Shown here: positions 45,871 through 58,452 of the stretch, one piece after another
Layout: the number at the start of each line of letters is the position of its first letter
Position numbering within the stretch: position 1 is the stretch's first letter
DNA from: Trichodelitschia bisporula
Lineage: Eukaryota > Ascomycota > Dothideomycetes > Phaeotrichales > Phaeotrichaceae
NCBI GenBank assembly: GCA_010356995.1
Contig: ML996697.1
Span: forward strand, 182,153-246,152
Length of the DNA: 64,000 nt
Direction of reading: 5' to 3'
Notes under the pieces: generated by a model
The model's input: the letters and a program-made list of their open reading frames with translations, nothing else
Database searches by the model: none
What the model was told of the DNA's origin: nothing
Program-made: the position numbers and the translations under genes

Positions 45871-48140
45871 CTACACTAATGCGATTAGACGCCGGCATGG
45901 GCTTGCTGCTAGCCATGCCTTCTCGTTGATCTCGCCAATATTGACCCTTCTGCATGTCCCATCGCTATGCCGCTCGAGCTGCAGTGCCAAAACCATTGGC
46001 ATAATGTCAGGGATCTCATCAATAGCACGTCTGGCGATGAGGGCAAACTCATGTGTGCCATTATCGTATCCGCCGGATTCCCAGTGCTCATCTAGCATTT
46101 GATTGGTATTTCCAATGACATTACCCGTGGCATCGAGGATGTCCGGATTTCCCTTGATGGTGGAGTACAAAGTGCTTGGATTCCCTCCACGCAAAGTGAA
46201 CGTGGCAGTGTCCGTCCAGAAGAAAATAACATATTCATCGGGATATTCGAAGAGGGACCCAGCGGCAAGACTTGGCAGTTGGGAAACGACGTTGTCCCAG
46301 GTCACCGGATCGTCGATCACGGACTCTTGGGAGACTGGCTCGATGGTGAGCGGATCGCTCTTGTGGACATGGCATCTGATGTTCGGGTTTTCGGTCTCCA
46401 ACCTCTCCTTGCGCACACCGACGTTCACCTCTCCAATCCACCCCATCCACGACCAGCTTGGGAATGTGACGCGCCCGTGCTTTGAAGTCACAGGCAAGGT
46501 CGATAGGACTGCTCGCCGCTTCTGCCCGGTGAAGGTATCCCATGCCATGCCAATGTCGAACCGGCTCCGCGGGATTCCCCAGTGAAATTGCTCGCCCGAG
46601 ATGCGCTGAAAGGCTCTGGTGATGCCGGTGAACGCATCACTGATATCACCCTCGAAGGAAAATTGCCGTTGGGTAAATCGTCTCACCAAAATCTGATACT
46701 GGCTCCAGGTCCTCTCGGATGAGTCGCCGACCTCGCCAAAGTTTAGAAACGTGCGTTGTACGGTCAATTCGTTACCAAGGCTGGAGAAGGAGCGGAACCT
46801 GGGCTCCGAAAGCTCAAAATAGGATTCCTCGCAAAATGCCGCTTCCATGCATCCCCAGTATATTTGCTCAGACGTGAAGACCAGTGCACGGCGTGAGAGG
46901 GCTCGCTCCTGCATTGTCCACCCCCGTCGACCCCACATTGTTGTATCGGTGTAGTGACCGCCGCTGAGGATGTTGGAATATATGGTCGTCATGAAGGATA
47001 ACCCATCTCTGAAGCCTGGCTCACTGCTGCCTGGCTCGATCACCACTATTTCTTGCTGCAAGAAGAAGCGAGTGTTCGGTCGGAGACCTGGTAATCCGGC
47101 GGAAGCGTCGGGGCCCGCGGCGGCCACGATTGTCAAGTATGCGGCGCCGTATATGGCGTGCATGTTGGAGATTTGCACGACTTTGTCGGCGTCGCTATCC
47201 TGAAGGATGCAAAGAGCGTCAACCCAAATATATTCAATGCCGAGTTTCAGGGCCAATTCCCGGGCGTCTGAGATGGTCAAAGCAACCGACTCGTCCTGGA
47301 GGGCTCCTGGCTTTTGAAGCTCTTCGATGTTACCGCTTGTTGCCTTCAACTTTTGCGATGCGCCCCATACGTAGCTGAGGGCTGCATATTTGACCGTGTC
47401 TAGCTTCACGGAGTCCATCGTCACGACGCATTGACGGTTGGTGTCAATCATGCGCACGCTGGATACCCTACACTGTATCAGTCACAAGCTCTGACATATC
47501 GTCAAACTTACAGAAACTGATCAGACTCTTCAGAATCTCGGCAGAGCTGGTGGCACTCTTCTGTATCGCAAATACGAATCCACTCTCGAATCCAATCCAG
47601 GTTGGCAACAAGCGGTCTCCGCCGACCGCCAAAGACCATTTGATCAACATCTGGTCTTGGGTCCCGAAATGACCCGTCTACCTGGACGGAAAGGGCTCCA
47701 ACGTTGCAAAGTTGGAAACAGTCGTCGAAGTACCCCTCTGGATACCAGGAATAGTCTTCGCCATCGACTGTCAGTGTCACCTGAAGTCGCCGGACAGCTA
47801 AGTTTTCGTGTTTGGCGAAGGAGAACCTCCCATATGCATGGCGATAGAACGTTACGTGGAATTCCTTTCCGTCCAATGATGTGCCTTTCTGCAAGTCGGT
47901 GACACCGCGTCTTTCAATCATCTGCCAAATCAAAGCACATAGGCGACATCTGTGCGTCCGGTCTTTCAACTCGGACAGCAGCCCGACTATACGGCTTGGA
48001 GTGTACATCGACTTAAACGGCGGCAGGTCGTCTCGAGAATTTGCATCTTCCAGGACAGCAGAGAGATCTGAAAGAGTTGGGTATCGGAAGGCCTGGAATG
48101 GGATTTGCTGGCAGATGGTGCACAAGGACGGCGAAGCCAT
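45871..48140 (-). CDS. HET-domain (heterokaryon incompatibility) protein
   Basis: Two exons on the minus strand (47512-48140 and 45871-47467), intron gtaagt...gtgtag of 44 nt, encode 741 residues. The N-terminus has paired cysteines (CTICQQIPF, HRCRLCALIW) common before HET domains. The HET domain itself shows its three conserved blocks: KYAALSYVWGASQ, ELALKLGIEYIWVDALCILQ and WGRRGWTMQERALSRRALVF. The C-terminal half has no recognised fold. HET-domain proteins trigger cell death when incompatible individuals fuse, or act as general immune-like effectors; many family members have no known partner. The frame looks intact. No NLR or second incompatibility gene is adjacent. Confidence 0.93.
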
Positions 48141-48731
48141 GTTGGACGGTGAATGTCTGAAGATTCTCAGCGAAATTTAACCCCATATTACGAATACATC
48201 CACACCTTTATACGGATGTATGGCGAGCCTTTTGCCTAATCGACTCGTTGTCAAGACCGACTTGAGGCCGCCCAAGCTTGGCCTTGGAGGGGTCAAGATT
48301 GCAGCCACACTCGACGTTCCGGTGGCTAATCACAGGTTGTCATTGCACCGCCCAGTACATGCGCTTGTCACCGACTGTGGCGATGCTTCTTTTAACACCA
48401 TGTGATGGCATGCGGAACGAAGACACCTAGAAAAGCAAAGTTTCCACGAAAAAAAGGAAGCGATGGTCTACCGCAGTTCAAGGAGCCGAAGTGACAGACT
48501 CCCCATTTTCTATGAGCATTAAGTTACCGTACGCCCAGTTATGCTCAACTCCGCAGCTGAACCCCGATCCATCAAGATTATAGGCACCATGCGCCGCCCA
48601 TTGCCCCGCGGCACGCTGATGATTGTACTCTCCCATGCATCCCTCGTTGCGCCTGCCCGAATGGAGAAAAAGCCCGCACATCCAGCCTGTTCCGAGAACG
48701 CCGAAACCCCTTCCGAAAGTCGCCAGGGCCG
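48141..48731. other. Intergenic region, HET gene promoter
   Basis: About 590 bp between two minus-strand genes: promoter of the HET gene and 3' flank of the gene ending at 48732. Nothing else recognised. Confidence 0.5.
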
Positions 48732-50782
48732 CTACTGCTTGGTAGGAACCCGGCGCAGCACAAAAACGGCAACCTCGATGCCATCCGTTGGATCGGGACC
48801 CTCGTAGTTGCGCTTGTTCAAATCTTCGATGAACTGAACCGTCAGCGCCTCAGCAGAGACATGCTCCTGCTGGCGCTCTGGCAACCTGACCTCGCGGAAA
48901 TTATCGACCGAGTTCCGCCACTGGTGCGAGTGGACGGGACTCGGCCCGGGCCGCACAGTGGTCAAGCGCGTTGTGAGGCCTTTGCGGAAAGCGGCGGTGA
49001 TATTGGCCCGTTCCTGGTGCGACCACCACTGTATCCAGTCCCTTTTTTGCAGGCGTACCACATCAGTGTCCTCATAGACAACTTCCAAGACACCCCCACC
49101 CGCAGTTTGCAGCTCGCGCGCAAGGTCGGCGATGCCTGTTGCCATTTGCGCGAACTCGGGCATGGGAATCAAAACGTTCATTCCGTTGTCAATGGCTGCG
49201 GCCGTGTCGCTCGGAAGCGTGTGCGTGGTAACGAGCTGGCGGAGCAGGGGCTCGATAAGGGGCTTCAAGTAAGATTTGGTAAAGGTTGTGGCTCCAGTTT
49301 TCGTCGGGTACATGAAAACGAGAACTCCATCGTCCGTTAACTCACAGATACGGTCCTTCAAAAACGAGTTCTTCGAGTCGACACTGAATAGATCCGCAAA
49401 CTCCGTTTCGGAAGATGGGGTAATGTAGCGCTCAATGACGGTCCAGTTCATGGAGCCGGGCGCGACGGCTGGTCGAGCTCTGAAACCGTAGGGAAACGGA
49501 TTGTGGATATGTTCAGGAAGTGAAAGCGGAGCCAGCATGTTGTAAATGCCTACAGTTTGGTTCAGTGAATCCGGCCCATCAATGGCTCCCATCCCCGAAT
49601 GCAAAAACCAAGGACGCGGAGGTTCAGCCGTGAGGCCTTGACCGGACATTCCATGGCAGACATTAACGGCTCGCGGCCTTTTTGACGCCGCGATATGGTG
49701 CAGGAGGTCGACGCACGCTGGAGGCGTGCAATCTTGGCCCGACAGGCCTGGCAAGCTGTGTGAAAAGACTGCAAGAACTGCTCTCTGCTGTTGCGAAAGG
49801 TCGTACACGCCGGCGTTCACTGTAGTGGAGTCAAGGGACTGCTCGAAGGCACGTACGGGAGGATATTAGGGGTCTTACGCATCGCATTTTCAGCTACTTT
49901 AAGCCAAGAGGCATCGCCGGAGCCTGGACTACGATCCGATTGACGGCCTTTAACAAGCCGGGGAGGTGTAGCGTCAGGGGACATGGCGCGATTGAGATGT
50001 GAAGTAGGAGTGGAGCTGCGGTCGCGAGTGGTATCTGAAGCGGGAGTGGGGGTGAGGTTGCGGTCTGGAGGTGGCGATGTTGGGATTTGGACGGGTACCA
50101 CAGCTTTCGGAACAGATGGCGATGTGCCCCAGTTGAGCTCCCTATCGTCGGATGGAGGTGTTTGCGGACCTTGAAGGCGCTGAAGTGAGCGTTCGATTAG
50201 ATATGCAGGCGCAAGGCTTTGCTGCGATGAAAAACAATCGTCCCCCAGTTCGTCGTCAAGGTGGCCACGGAAACGTGATGTTCGAGCAGAGAAAGCCGCG
50301 CCCCGCGAGTCGGCAGCGATATAATGGGTAGGCAATGGGGCCCAACGAGTAAAGCCGGGACGGCGATGGGCTGTCGCGTTCACAGGTATCGCCGAGCGTA
50401 CCGCCGAGTGTGCCGCCGAGTGCGTAGTCGTCACCTCACGATGCTTGGAAACCGAGCTGACAAAATGGGCTTGCGCTTCAAGCGGGTCCAAGTAAATTCT
50501 GTCTTTTTCGCAACCAGAGAAGATTGGTGTCGTTGTCTCTGCTGTTGCCCAAGTGGATTCGCGCAAGGACTCGTTGACGTCGGTCTCGCGAACTCTGCAA
50601 CCTCTGGACACTGAGACTTCCAAGGGTGCAGCTTCATTTTCCGAGGCTGTAGAGGTGCTTGACTCTGGCTGGCTTGCTTCCGTTAATGCCCCTCCCGCAG
50701 ACTCTACAGAGAGGAGTTTCGTCGTTTGAAAATTCTGGAGAACTGGCAGATTGTGGCAGGCGGGAGCGAAGGATTTTTGCAT
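48732..50782 (-). CDS. Hypothetical fungal protein with disordered N-terminus, 663 residues
   Basis: Two exons on the minus strand (49879-50782 and 48732-49819), intron gtaaga...ctacag of 59 nt in phase 1. The ATG at 50782 (MQKSFAPACHNLP) is the first in the frame; an upstream exon is possible. Residues 1-300 are Ser/Thr/Pro-rich and disordered. Around the junction is DASWLKVAENAM, followed by YDLSQQQRAVLAVFSHSLPG and then blocks such as RICELTDDGVLVFMYPTKTG, IQWWSHQERANITAAFRKG and DGIEVAVFVLRRVP at the C-terminus. I recall this block order from a widespread, multi-copy hypothetical family of filamentous ascomycetes with no assigned function. No catalytic motif is evident. Confidence 0.75.
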
Positions 50783-53700
50783 CACTGGGCTGCTGTTGAG
50801 ATCTGCATAAGGCGTACGGCTACCTTGAGCATTGGCTGTACGCACCGCTGATCATAGAGAGGAGCTGGTAAGTGACCTGACGTTCGACGGGTGATATGCT
50901 GTGAGCTGCTAACTTCATATAGCGAGATGTCCACGGGCGAAAATGGCCCACTTGTGAGCAACAGGTGAACGTTTAATGACCACTGGGCTTAGGAGCCATA
51001 AGAGGGGAAGAGTAGATGGCCAAATGGTCTAGGCCTTTGAGGACGAGGAGGGGACGGGCTTTTGTCGGCCTAGAACGCCGTCCAAGCAACGTTAAGTTTG
51101 ATGAAAAGAGGTAGGGTAAAGGAGGTGGGGAGCGACTTTGACTTGAGCAGGAGAATCAGAAACGGTTGTGACTGTTACAACTCTTTAGTAGAGTCGGCCA
51201 CCGCAGTCGCTCCAGCAAAGAAGTGAGAAGCGAGTGGAAGGATCGCAGTCCAGAGTCCAGTGTACCCTCTTCAGTTCTCACATGAGCCTGGGCCGGACCG
51301 GCCGAGAGTCTGCACAGCTGCTTGGGTTCAGAGGAGGGGAGGGAAGGGGAGGGGGAGGGGAGACGAGGGGTCGGCAAGATGGAGATGCAGCGAGCGGAAG
51401 CTCCCTAAGAAGAGCCTTCCAACGGCCGGACACGATGGACATGAGGGATGAGTGGACGGGTTCGAGGGAAGAGACTGCAAGCAGAGGTTTTTGGAAGCCC
51501 AGAGATTCGTTCTGTGTGCCAGTCCATGCCTCACCAGCGGTCCCGAACGTGAGTATTCCCTGCAGTCCCAGGCAACCAGCAGGTTGCAACTGCAGTGCAG
51601 AAGCAATGGATAAGCAGCAACAGCAATACTTAAAGGGACGGACGCAGTAGAGAAAGCGGGTAGTTTGAAGGATAGCAAACAATAAAAGTGAGTAATGGAG
51701 AAAACGACGTGCGGAGTGGGAACGAGAGCCGACGAATTAGGATGGATGTGCAAAACGATGCCCATGAGGGGACAATGTTACCATCAAAGGTCAGAGCAGT
51801 GGACGAGAGGCCAGAGTAGTCGAGAGGGGCCGCCCGTCGGTAGCAGTTAGTGGGCCCTACTACAGTGAGGGTCCATGCCCGCTAATACCACAGTAGGGTA
51901 CCGTAGACAACATAGGCACTCGCAACCCTTCATATATCTCCGATGGAAGGTAGCAAAGGGCTGGATACCGCAAGTGAAGCTCTCCCACACCATCCCCTCC
52001 TCCACCACTCCCCTTCATCATTCACACCATCACCACCGCCGACGAAGTACTCATCCACTAGCAAGCCTGCAGTGTGGGTGAGTGAGCTGTGGCTGCACGG
52101 CCGGCTGCCACGGCTACCAACCTGCTGCCGCCGCATAAGGCCTCGACCGCGATGGCCCAAACCTCTCCACATTCCTGCAGACAGCAAGCCAACCCCACGT
52201 CGGTCAGTGGAGAGGCGTGGCTTGGGACAACCTTTGAACCACACCGCGTCCAGCCGGCCTCTAGGATTGGTTCGGCTGCTTGTGCGCGGCCGCTGCCGTT
52301 GTCGCCCTGTCGGACCTTGGGGACGATTTTGTGTTGAGATTTCCGATGACCATAGTAGTAAAACGCCATCATCTTATTTTTGGAATGATATGGTTCGATG
52401 CTGTTTCCGCTTGAACGTCTAGCCGAATAGGAAGCCTTGGACCCACGAAAAGCCACAGCCGCCACGCGCCATTCGAGGCGGGGGAAACACAAACGAATTA
52501 GCTGGCCGTAATACGTAGTAGTTTTCTTTTGAGGGGGGAGGGCATGATCGAAAATCGAGATGCTCAGCACAATCATTATTTTGGTGATCGTCGTCCAAGA
52601 AAACTGGTGCTCTTTGGCCCGAGTCGAGGTTGCAGGGTGGGCCGTTCCTAGCGGGTTAGACCCGACGTGGGTGCAAAAAGCCATCGAATGATATTGGAAT
52701 GTTCACCCGCCTTCATACCCATCCTGAGGAACAACAAGTAGTTCCAACCGAGTAAAAAAATGCCAAAAAGTCTCCACATGGAGTTCCTGGACTTCTCGAT
52801 GGTTGCAAGGGCCTGGATTGTCCATATGGGGAATGGAGTACCGGTACGGCTACCGAATATGAAATGAGGCGCCAGCACCGTGAATACCATAGCACGGGTA
52901 ACGGAAGTCCGAGCTCCCGAGGAAATACCGTATTTCTGAATCGATTTTCTCCGATAGGATAAACGCCCACCTGTTCGGCTAGGCAAAAGAGTTCTCGACT
53001 CCCCATCGGAATGTAAGCCGCCCATGCCCTCCTCCAAGAACGGGTGAATACGTACCTCGCCCACACACCACCACGATACTACGTGGAAGGAGACAGAAGT
53101 GAAATGAAAGGGGTTAACTGCTCTCATCCCTCGCGCGCGCACAGTTGTGCAGCTCGTGTTCTGCTTCTGCTGGGTCGGCAGGTCGCATAACGTATCCCAC
53201 TCTTGTGACATGTCCGTGGCCGGGTCGGAAGCGGTCCAGACTCTCAAAGCCTGGGGACGCCAGTCAAGATGCAGAGGGCCAGAGGGACAGAGGGACAGCT
53301 GGGGATCCAGACGCTCGTTCTGTAAGACCGCCACTTTACTCTTCCTCTCCAACAGATCTAACCACTGGCGTAACCGTTAAGGGACCCTTGCAAAGCATTG
53401 CTCATCGTGGTGTGGTTGTGCGTCGGAAAAGCGGGCTTATCTCTTCGCCTGTGGCATGGGCGTATGCTTGCCAACGCCTTCCGTGTCGATGGGATGTCAG
53501 AACTTCCATATTGAACCATGCCAAAGTGAAAAGGCTTGCAAACTAATGCCATGATCGCGTTTAGCTCCACGATCAAGATGTGTGGGGAGACGTCGGGAGT
53601 TTTCTGTCATTCCGACCCCCCTTGCTGACCTTGATTCCAACGCGCGCGCTCACCGCGACGCCACGACGCCACGGCAAGCGGACTTCAATTACCGATGGTA

Positions 53701-55152
53701 ACCTCGCTGGAGATCAGAGGGGAATGCGCTCGACGTCAGCTATCGAGAAGTTGGGGGAGTCACGCGAGTTGACTCGCTTCCGTAAACATCCGAATCACGA
53801 CATCATGTACCGTTCTTCAGCAGCTTACATCTCATAGTTGCATCCAAAAGGCGCACTACTTTCTCGGCGACTCCTCTCCATCTGACTAACAAGATGTCTC
53901 TTGTCGGGCTTTTCAGACTATCGCAACACTCCACACCCACGACACCCTCTCCCGTTCGCCGAGACGTGCGTGCAGCAGCGTTTCCATGAGCCCGAGGGCC
54001 ACCTGGAAAGGTCATGGCCGCCTCGTGTGAGGGTCTTTGCGGACCAGGACGGCCACGAGTTTTTCGGGTGGCCCTTGACCCACTGAGCCCAAGCCCATGG
54101 CACTGCAGGTGATGCTGCATTGCTGCACCTCGAGACACAGCTCCTTCGCTCGATCTGTCGTGCTGCGTCCATACCCTCAATTTTCGCCTCAAACTGACCA
54201 ACTATTGAAGCGATTCAGGCAGGGCGTGTCGAGCGGGCCACGGAGCTGGATCCGCATATCTTGGAAGGTGCGTCTGCGTCCAAAACGCAACCGGACCGGA
54301 TCGGATTCGGATGGCAATGCGAAGTTGAAGGTAAGCCGAACAGGCTGACCCGAATCTCAGCTTCGACTATTCTCAAATAGTATAAGGTTGCTATCTGCAG
54401 CATTGCTGCCGATATACGCTGCTTCTAAGCTCATGAGTATCTGGGTGAAAGAAGCCTTTTCGGTCCCGATCTCCAGATCACCTCCATGTCTGGTGAGCTA
54501 CTGTTTACATAGCTTGCCACTCTTGCCCATCCGGAGGCCAAATGAGTGGATTGAATCCACAGAGAGACGCTTTATTGGCTTGGTGATGAATGAAAGAGGA
54601 TCTTTGCGAATGACTCGAACTGAATAGATCTATCGCGTCGACCATCGATGAGCCAAACGATCGACTCATCCAACCCCGGATTGCCGTTGTGCTTATGACT
54701 CCAAGCCGTCTATCGTCACCGGTCAGCTCAATGCGTATTGGAGATGAGGATTTCTTCCCCACAACTTGCGCTGGTCTGTCATGCCATTCACCGCTCAGAT
54801 AAGCCCCCACATGGAAGGTTAGGCCTACCAGCCACTTGTGGCTGCCTGCCTGGCGTCGATATGCGGAGTACGTACGGTACATGCTATTTTAGCTCTCGGC
54901 AGCGTCAAGAAATCCTCTCATACTACAGTACCTTCCTGTTCTGCTCGATACGCGGTGATTGCTTCAGGGTTACCGCTGCTGGAGGAATGACTGGACTAGC
55001 AAACTCATCGACTCATTCAGACCACAAAGGACCCGACTTCATCGCCCCGTATCCCTATCCTAACACTCGCACTTGCTTATTTGTCTTTAGACGCTATCTG
55101 GGTCCATATCAAACATTGCACGTCGACTACACTCCGTGGAATAGCTGACAAC
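50783..55152. other. Gene-poor stretch
   Basis: About 4.4 kb with no gene I can support. Several frames of 100-230 residues on the minus strand (51278-51765, 52058-52684, 52648-53352) lack conserved motifs and reliable splice partners. The segment 55080-55152 directly upstream of the vWA gene is open in the same frame but has no ATG before 55153. Confidence 0.5.
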
Positions 55153-58100
55153 ATGGCAGCTCAGGAGATCCAAGATTTGCTCATCATGGTGGATGCCACC
55201 GCCTCCATGTCGAATTATCTCAGAGCGCTGCAAAAGTCGCTTCCTCAAATCCTCTCCATATCTGCACTGACTGGCTGCTTCTCTCGCATTGGAGTGCTCG
55301 CGTACCGGGATTACTGCGACGATAACCTGCTCGAGTGGTCCGGATGGCTCAACTGTGATGCAGCGCCGGGGACTGCGCAGCCGAACCTCATTGCATTTGC
55401 CAATAACCTGTATGCGGACGGTGGAGGCGACGCGCCAGAAGCCACGAAAACGGGGCTCGCCCGGGCGTACCAGGAGATGCGGACGGAAGCATTGACGATC
55501 CTTCTATTCTACACCGATGCCCCTCCTCATGTCCCGGCCAATAGTGGCCCGTACTCTAACCATGCCTCCGAGCTGCGCGCACTCAATACAGAGGGAAGCT
55601 TTGGAGGTACTGGCCACCTCTTTGCGGACTGGGTATCGGCATGTCGAACTCTTCGGTATGGTGAGAAGAGGGCGAAGGTATTTTGCACCCTCGCGCCGTG
55701 GATGGGCGGCAGCGACTGGGGCTACTACGCGTTTCTCTCCACCATCACCGGCGGGGCATGCTTCTTCCTCAAAAACGAAAACCCGGTCACCATTTCGGAG
55801 GTTACTATCGGCGTGCTTCTCGCCTGGATGGGTGTCGAAAAGGCTGGGGCGGAAGAGGTCAAACTCTCTGCGGATATGTCTCGATATATTTCCGTCGATG
55901 ATATCAAGAATATCCAAAACGAGGAGGACAGCACCGCAAGCAAGTTCTTTGTGGCCAAGAGCTACTCAAGGTCCAGCCAGTCAGTTGGAAGCAACACCAC
56001 AAGGATACAGCTAGCCGGAGATGTAATGAAGAAACACCTGCCGAAGAAGTCGTCGCCGCTCCAGGACTTTGCAAAGAGGTATACCACTGATGAGGCTTAC
56101 AAGAAGATTGTGGCCACTCAGCTCAGGAAGATTATTGAGCATGACGTTCTCGCAATCTCGCTGAATCCCGTCTTTGGCAGCCTCTGGCGTGCCGTGTCCA
56201 ATGACCGCACGAATCCTGACCGGGACGAGCTCATTTCGGCCTTTGGCCTCGCTGTGGAGCGTATTGATCAGGGTGAAGAGAAGCAGAGGATGAAGACCTG
56301 GCTTGAGCAGTCTTATGACTATACTGCGGAAGTTTTGGAACTCATCGAATTGGTCCCGGTCGACCAACGCTTCCCATGCGTTTTCTTGGATCCAACACTT
56401 GATTTCGCTGCTGCGCCTTCCAAGGATGAAGCGGACGAGGAAGAAAACGACGTCCCCATCACCAAGTTCCGGCGCGATGAGCTTTTGGAGATTGGCCGCT
56501 CTTGCGATTACCGAATTCTCCGCAGGCTCGGCAAGATCCTCACCCAGCTCACTTTCGTGAATTCCGCGGACCAAATGCCGGCTCACATTGCGAGCATGGA
56601 CGACAAGGACGTGCCCAAGATTCCGCTGGCTCTTGCCCACTCAGATTACAAGCGGAAGTTCTGGGGTATCCTTTTGCACGTTGTGGTTCCGGGAACCATG
56701 CTGGGCCCTCGTCCGGCGACGTTGTTGGCGGCGCTGAGCCTTCATCTGGGGATCCGGCCCCTCGAATCCGCCGCAGTCCAGCAAATGCTCGCGTGGCGGG
56801 ATAAGTGGAATACTCTCGAGATCCCGGAAACTTGGAATACTAGCTGCCTCAGCCTACTTTTGGATGCAGACCTTGCGTACACTAAACTGCGGGACGAGGC
56901 CCGTCCTGTTGCGGAGGGAAACCCGAAAAGCCTCCTAAAGCCGAGTGACCGCAAGTTGTTCGAAATCTTGGTCTCCTACAAGCTTCTTGAGATGAACATG
57001 CTCACAACATTGTCGGCTAAAGTCGGTTGGACCCCGGACAAGACGCCGATGGCGATCGGCCCGCTCGTTATCTGCAAACGCTGCAAACTTCCCCGCTCAG
57101 TCACCATCATGGGGCTCAATCAGGCCTGTGGACTTTGCCTCGTCAAGGACTGGGGTTCCGAAGAAGTCCGCCAAAAGTCGCTCGCTCGGCGCGTCAGCAA
57201 AGATGATACTGAAGCATCCACGGCGATATGGGTGGAATGCGCCGATCGAACCTGCCGAGGCCAGTATGTGGTTTACAATACGGAAGCCTTGAATGTCAGG
57301 GCCAAATGCCACTACTGCAGGAACCAGCAGAAGGCGCCGTTGCTGGAATGCAAGAAGTGCCTGAATCACATGATCTATCCCGACAAATACCGTCCGGCCG
57401 GTCTCGATGTCTCGAAGTTCCACTGCGTGGCCTGCACAGTCGGGTCCCCTACCTCCATCATCGACGTGGAGACCACGGCTGACGAACTCACCAAAGAAAA
57501 TGGTACAGCCTGGCTCCTCATGAACCAAAACCAAAAGATCGCAGAGCCCTTCTCCAAGCGCACCCTCTTCCATGTCATCTCCACCGCCGGCACCGCCGAT
57601 TTCGCCACTCTCGTCTCCCTCTTCCCCCCTACTTCAACCCCACTTACCCTCAACCGCAAGCCCATCCACAACACCCCCGCCCTGATCGCCGAACTAGAAC
57701 CCTGGATCACCCGCCGCCGCACCCAACGCTCCACCTGCAGCCTCTGCTTCACCTCCCACCGGCCCGCCGATCTGAACGCCGCCTGCAGCCGCCGCGGCTG
57801 CTCCCAGCCCATCTGCCGCACCTGCCTGTCCTCCTGGTACGGCCTCAACAAACCCGGCAGCATCATCAACCCGTCCGCGCTGACCTGTCCCTTCTGTCGC
57901 CGGCACCCCGCGCCCAAGACGCTGACCGCGTACGGCATGGGCATCCACACGGTGGGTGATCTGCGGACTGCGCTCGGGGAGCGTGGCGAATGGATCCATG
58001 CCTGGTGCGCGCAGTGCGGGTTTGCGCGGAGGTTTGCCGAGCGTGCGTGTGCACGGGGTGCGCCGCCTGAGGTGCGGGGTTGGGTGTGCGAGGGGTGTGT

Positions 58101-58452
58101 CGAGGAGAATGCGCGGGTGGCGAGGGAGGAAGCGGAGCGGCTGGAGGTGCTGGCGCTAGCAGCGCGAGATGATGCTGAGGCTGCGAGGAGGGCGGAGGGG
58201 GCGCGGAGGGCGATGGATAGGGCGCTTGCAAAGGTGCCGGTTTTGGAGAGGAAGAAGTGTCCCGAATGTGGGATTCAGACGGAGAAGGCGGGTGGCTGTC
58301 ATCATATGGAGTGTTTTTGTGGGACACATTGGTGCTGGTTCTGTGGGGATAAGCAAGACTCGGCTACGATCTACGAGCACATGGACCGGAAGCACGGGGG
58401 TATGTTTGCAGGAGAGGCTGGATATGGGAGTGATGACGATGATGATTATTAG
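55153..58452 (+). CDS. vWA domain + RBR-type RING E3 ubiquitin ligase-like protein
   Basis: Intronless frame of 1099 residues. Residues about 8-210 are a von Willebrand A domain with a MIDAS motif (LLIMVDATASMSN; later LLFYTDAPPH). From residue 641 there are CX2C zinc ribbons (ICKRC/CGLC; CADRTC/CHYC; LECKKC/CVAC). From residue 862 a RING-like module follows (CSLC...CSRRGC...CRTC...CPFC), then an IBR-like pair (WCAQC...CEGC) after an intervening stretch. A coiled, Ala/Glu/Arg-rich helix leads to a RING2-like module at about 1036-1064 (CPECGIQTEKAGGCHHMECF, then CWFC), where the Cys in GGCHHM would be the catalytic thioester Cys of an RBR ligase. The end is acidic (GSDDDDDY). Inferred role: ubiquitin transfer to partners captured by the vWA domain. 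Confidence 0.88.
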   Translation: MAAQEIQDLLIMVDATASMSNYLRALQKSLPQILSISALTGCFSRIGVLAYRDYCDDNLLEWSGWLNCDAAPGTAQPNLIAFANNLYADGGGDAPEATKTGLARAYQEMRTEALTILLFYTDAPPHVPANSGPYSNHASELRALNTEGSFGGTGHLFADWVSACRTLRYGEKRAKVFCTLAPWMGGSDWGYYAFLSTITGGACFFLKNENPVTISEVTIGVLLAWMGVEKAGAEEVKLSADMSRYISVDDIKNIQNEEDSTASKFFVAKSYSRSSQSVGSNTTRIQLAGDVMKKHLPKKSSPLQDFAKRYTTDEAYKKIVATQLRKIIEHDVLAISLNPVFGSLWRAVSNDRTNPDRDELISAFGLAVERIDQGEEKQRMKTWLEQSYDYTAEVLELIELVPVDQRFPCVFLDPTLDFAAAPSKDEADEEENDVPITKFRRDELLEIGRSCDYRILRRLGKILTQLTFVNSADQMPAHIASMDDKDVPKIPLALAHSDYKRKFWGILLHVVVPGTMLGPRPATLLAALSLHLGIRPLESAAVQQMLAWRDKWNTLEIPETWNTSCLSLLLDADLAYTKLRDEARPVAEGNPKSLLKPSDRKLFEILVSYKLLEMNMLTTLSAKVGWTPDKTPMAIGPLVICKRCKLPRSVTIMGLNQACGLCLVKDWGSEEVRQKSLARRVSKDDTEASTAIWVECADRTCRGQYVVYNTEALNVRAKCHYCRNQQKAPLLECKKCLNHMIYPDKYRPAGLDVSKFHCVACTVGSPTSIIDVETTADELTKENGTAWLLMNQNQKIAEPFSKRTLFHVISTAGTADFATLVSLFPPTSTPLTLNRKPIHNTPALIAELEPWITRRRTQRSTCSLCFTSHRPADLNAACSRRGCSQPICRTCLSSWYGLNKPGSIINPSALTCPFCRRHPAPKTLTAYGMGIHTVGDLRTALGERGEWIHAWCAQCGFARRFAERACARGAPPEVRGWVCEGCVEENARVAREEAERLEVLALAARDDAEAARRAEGARRAMDRALAKVPVLERKKCPECGIQTEKAGGCHHMECFCGTHWCWFCGDKQDSATIYEHMDRKHGGMFAGEAGYGSDDDDDY

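Noticed and set aside
52648-53352. 234-codon minus-strand frame
   Set aside because: No conserved motif; frame and neighbouring frame equally plausible; no ATG context or intron support.
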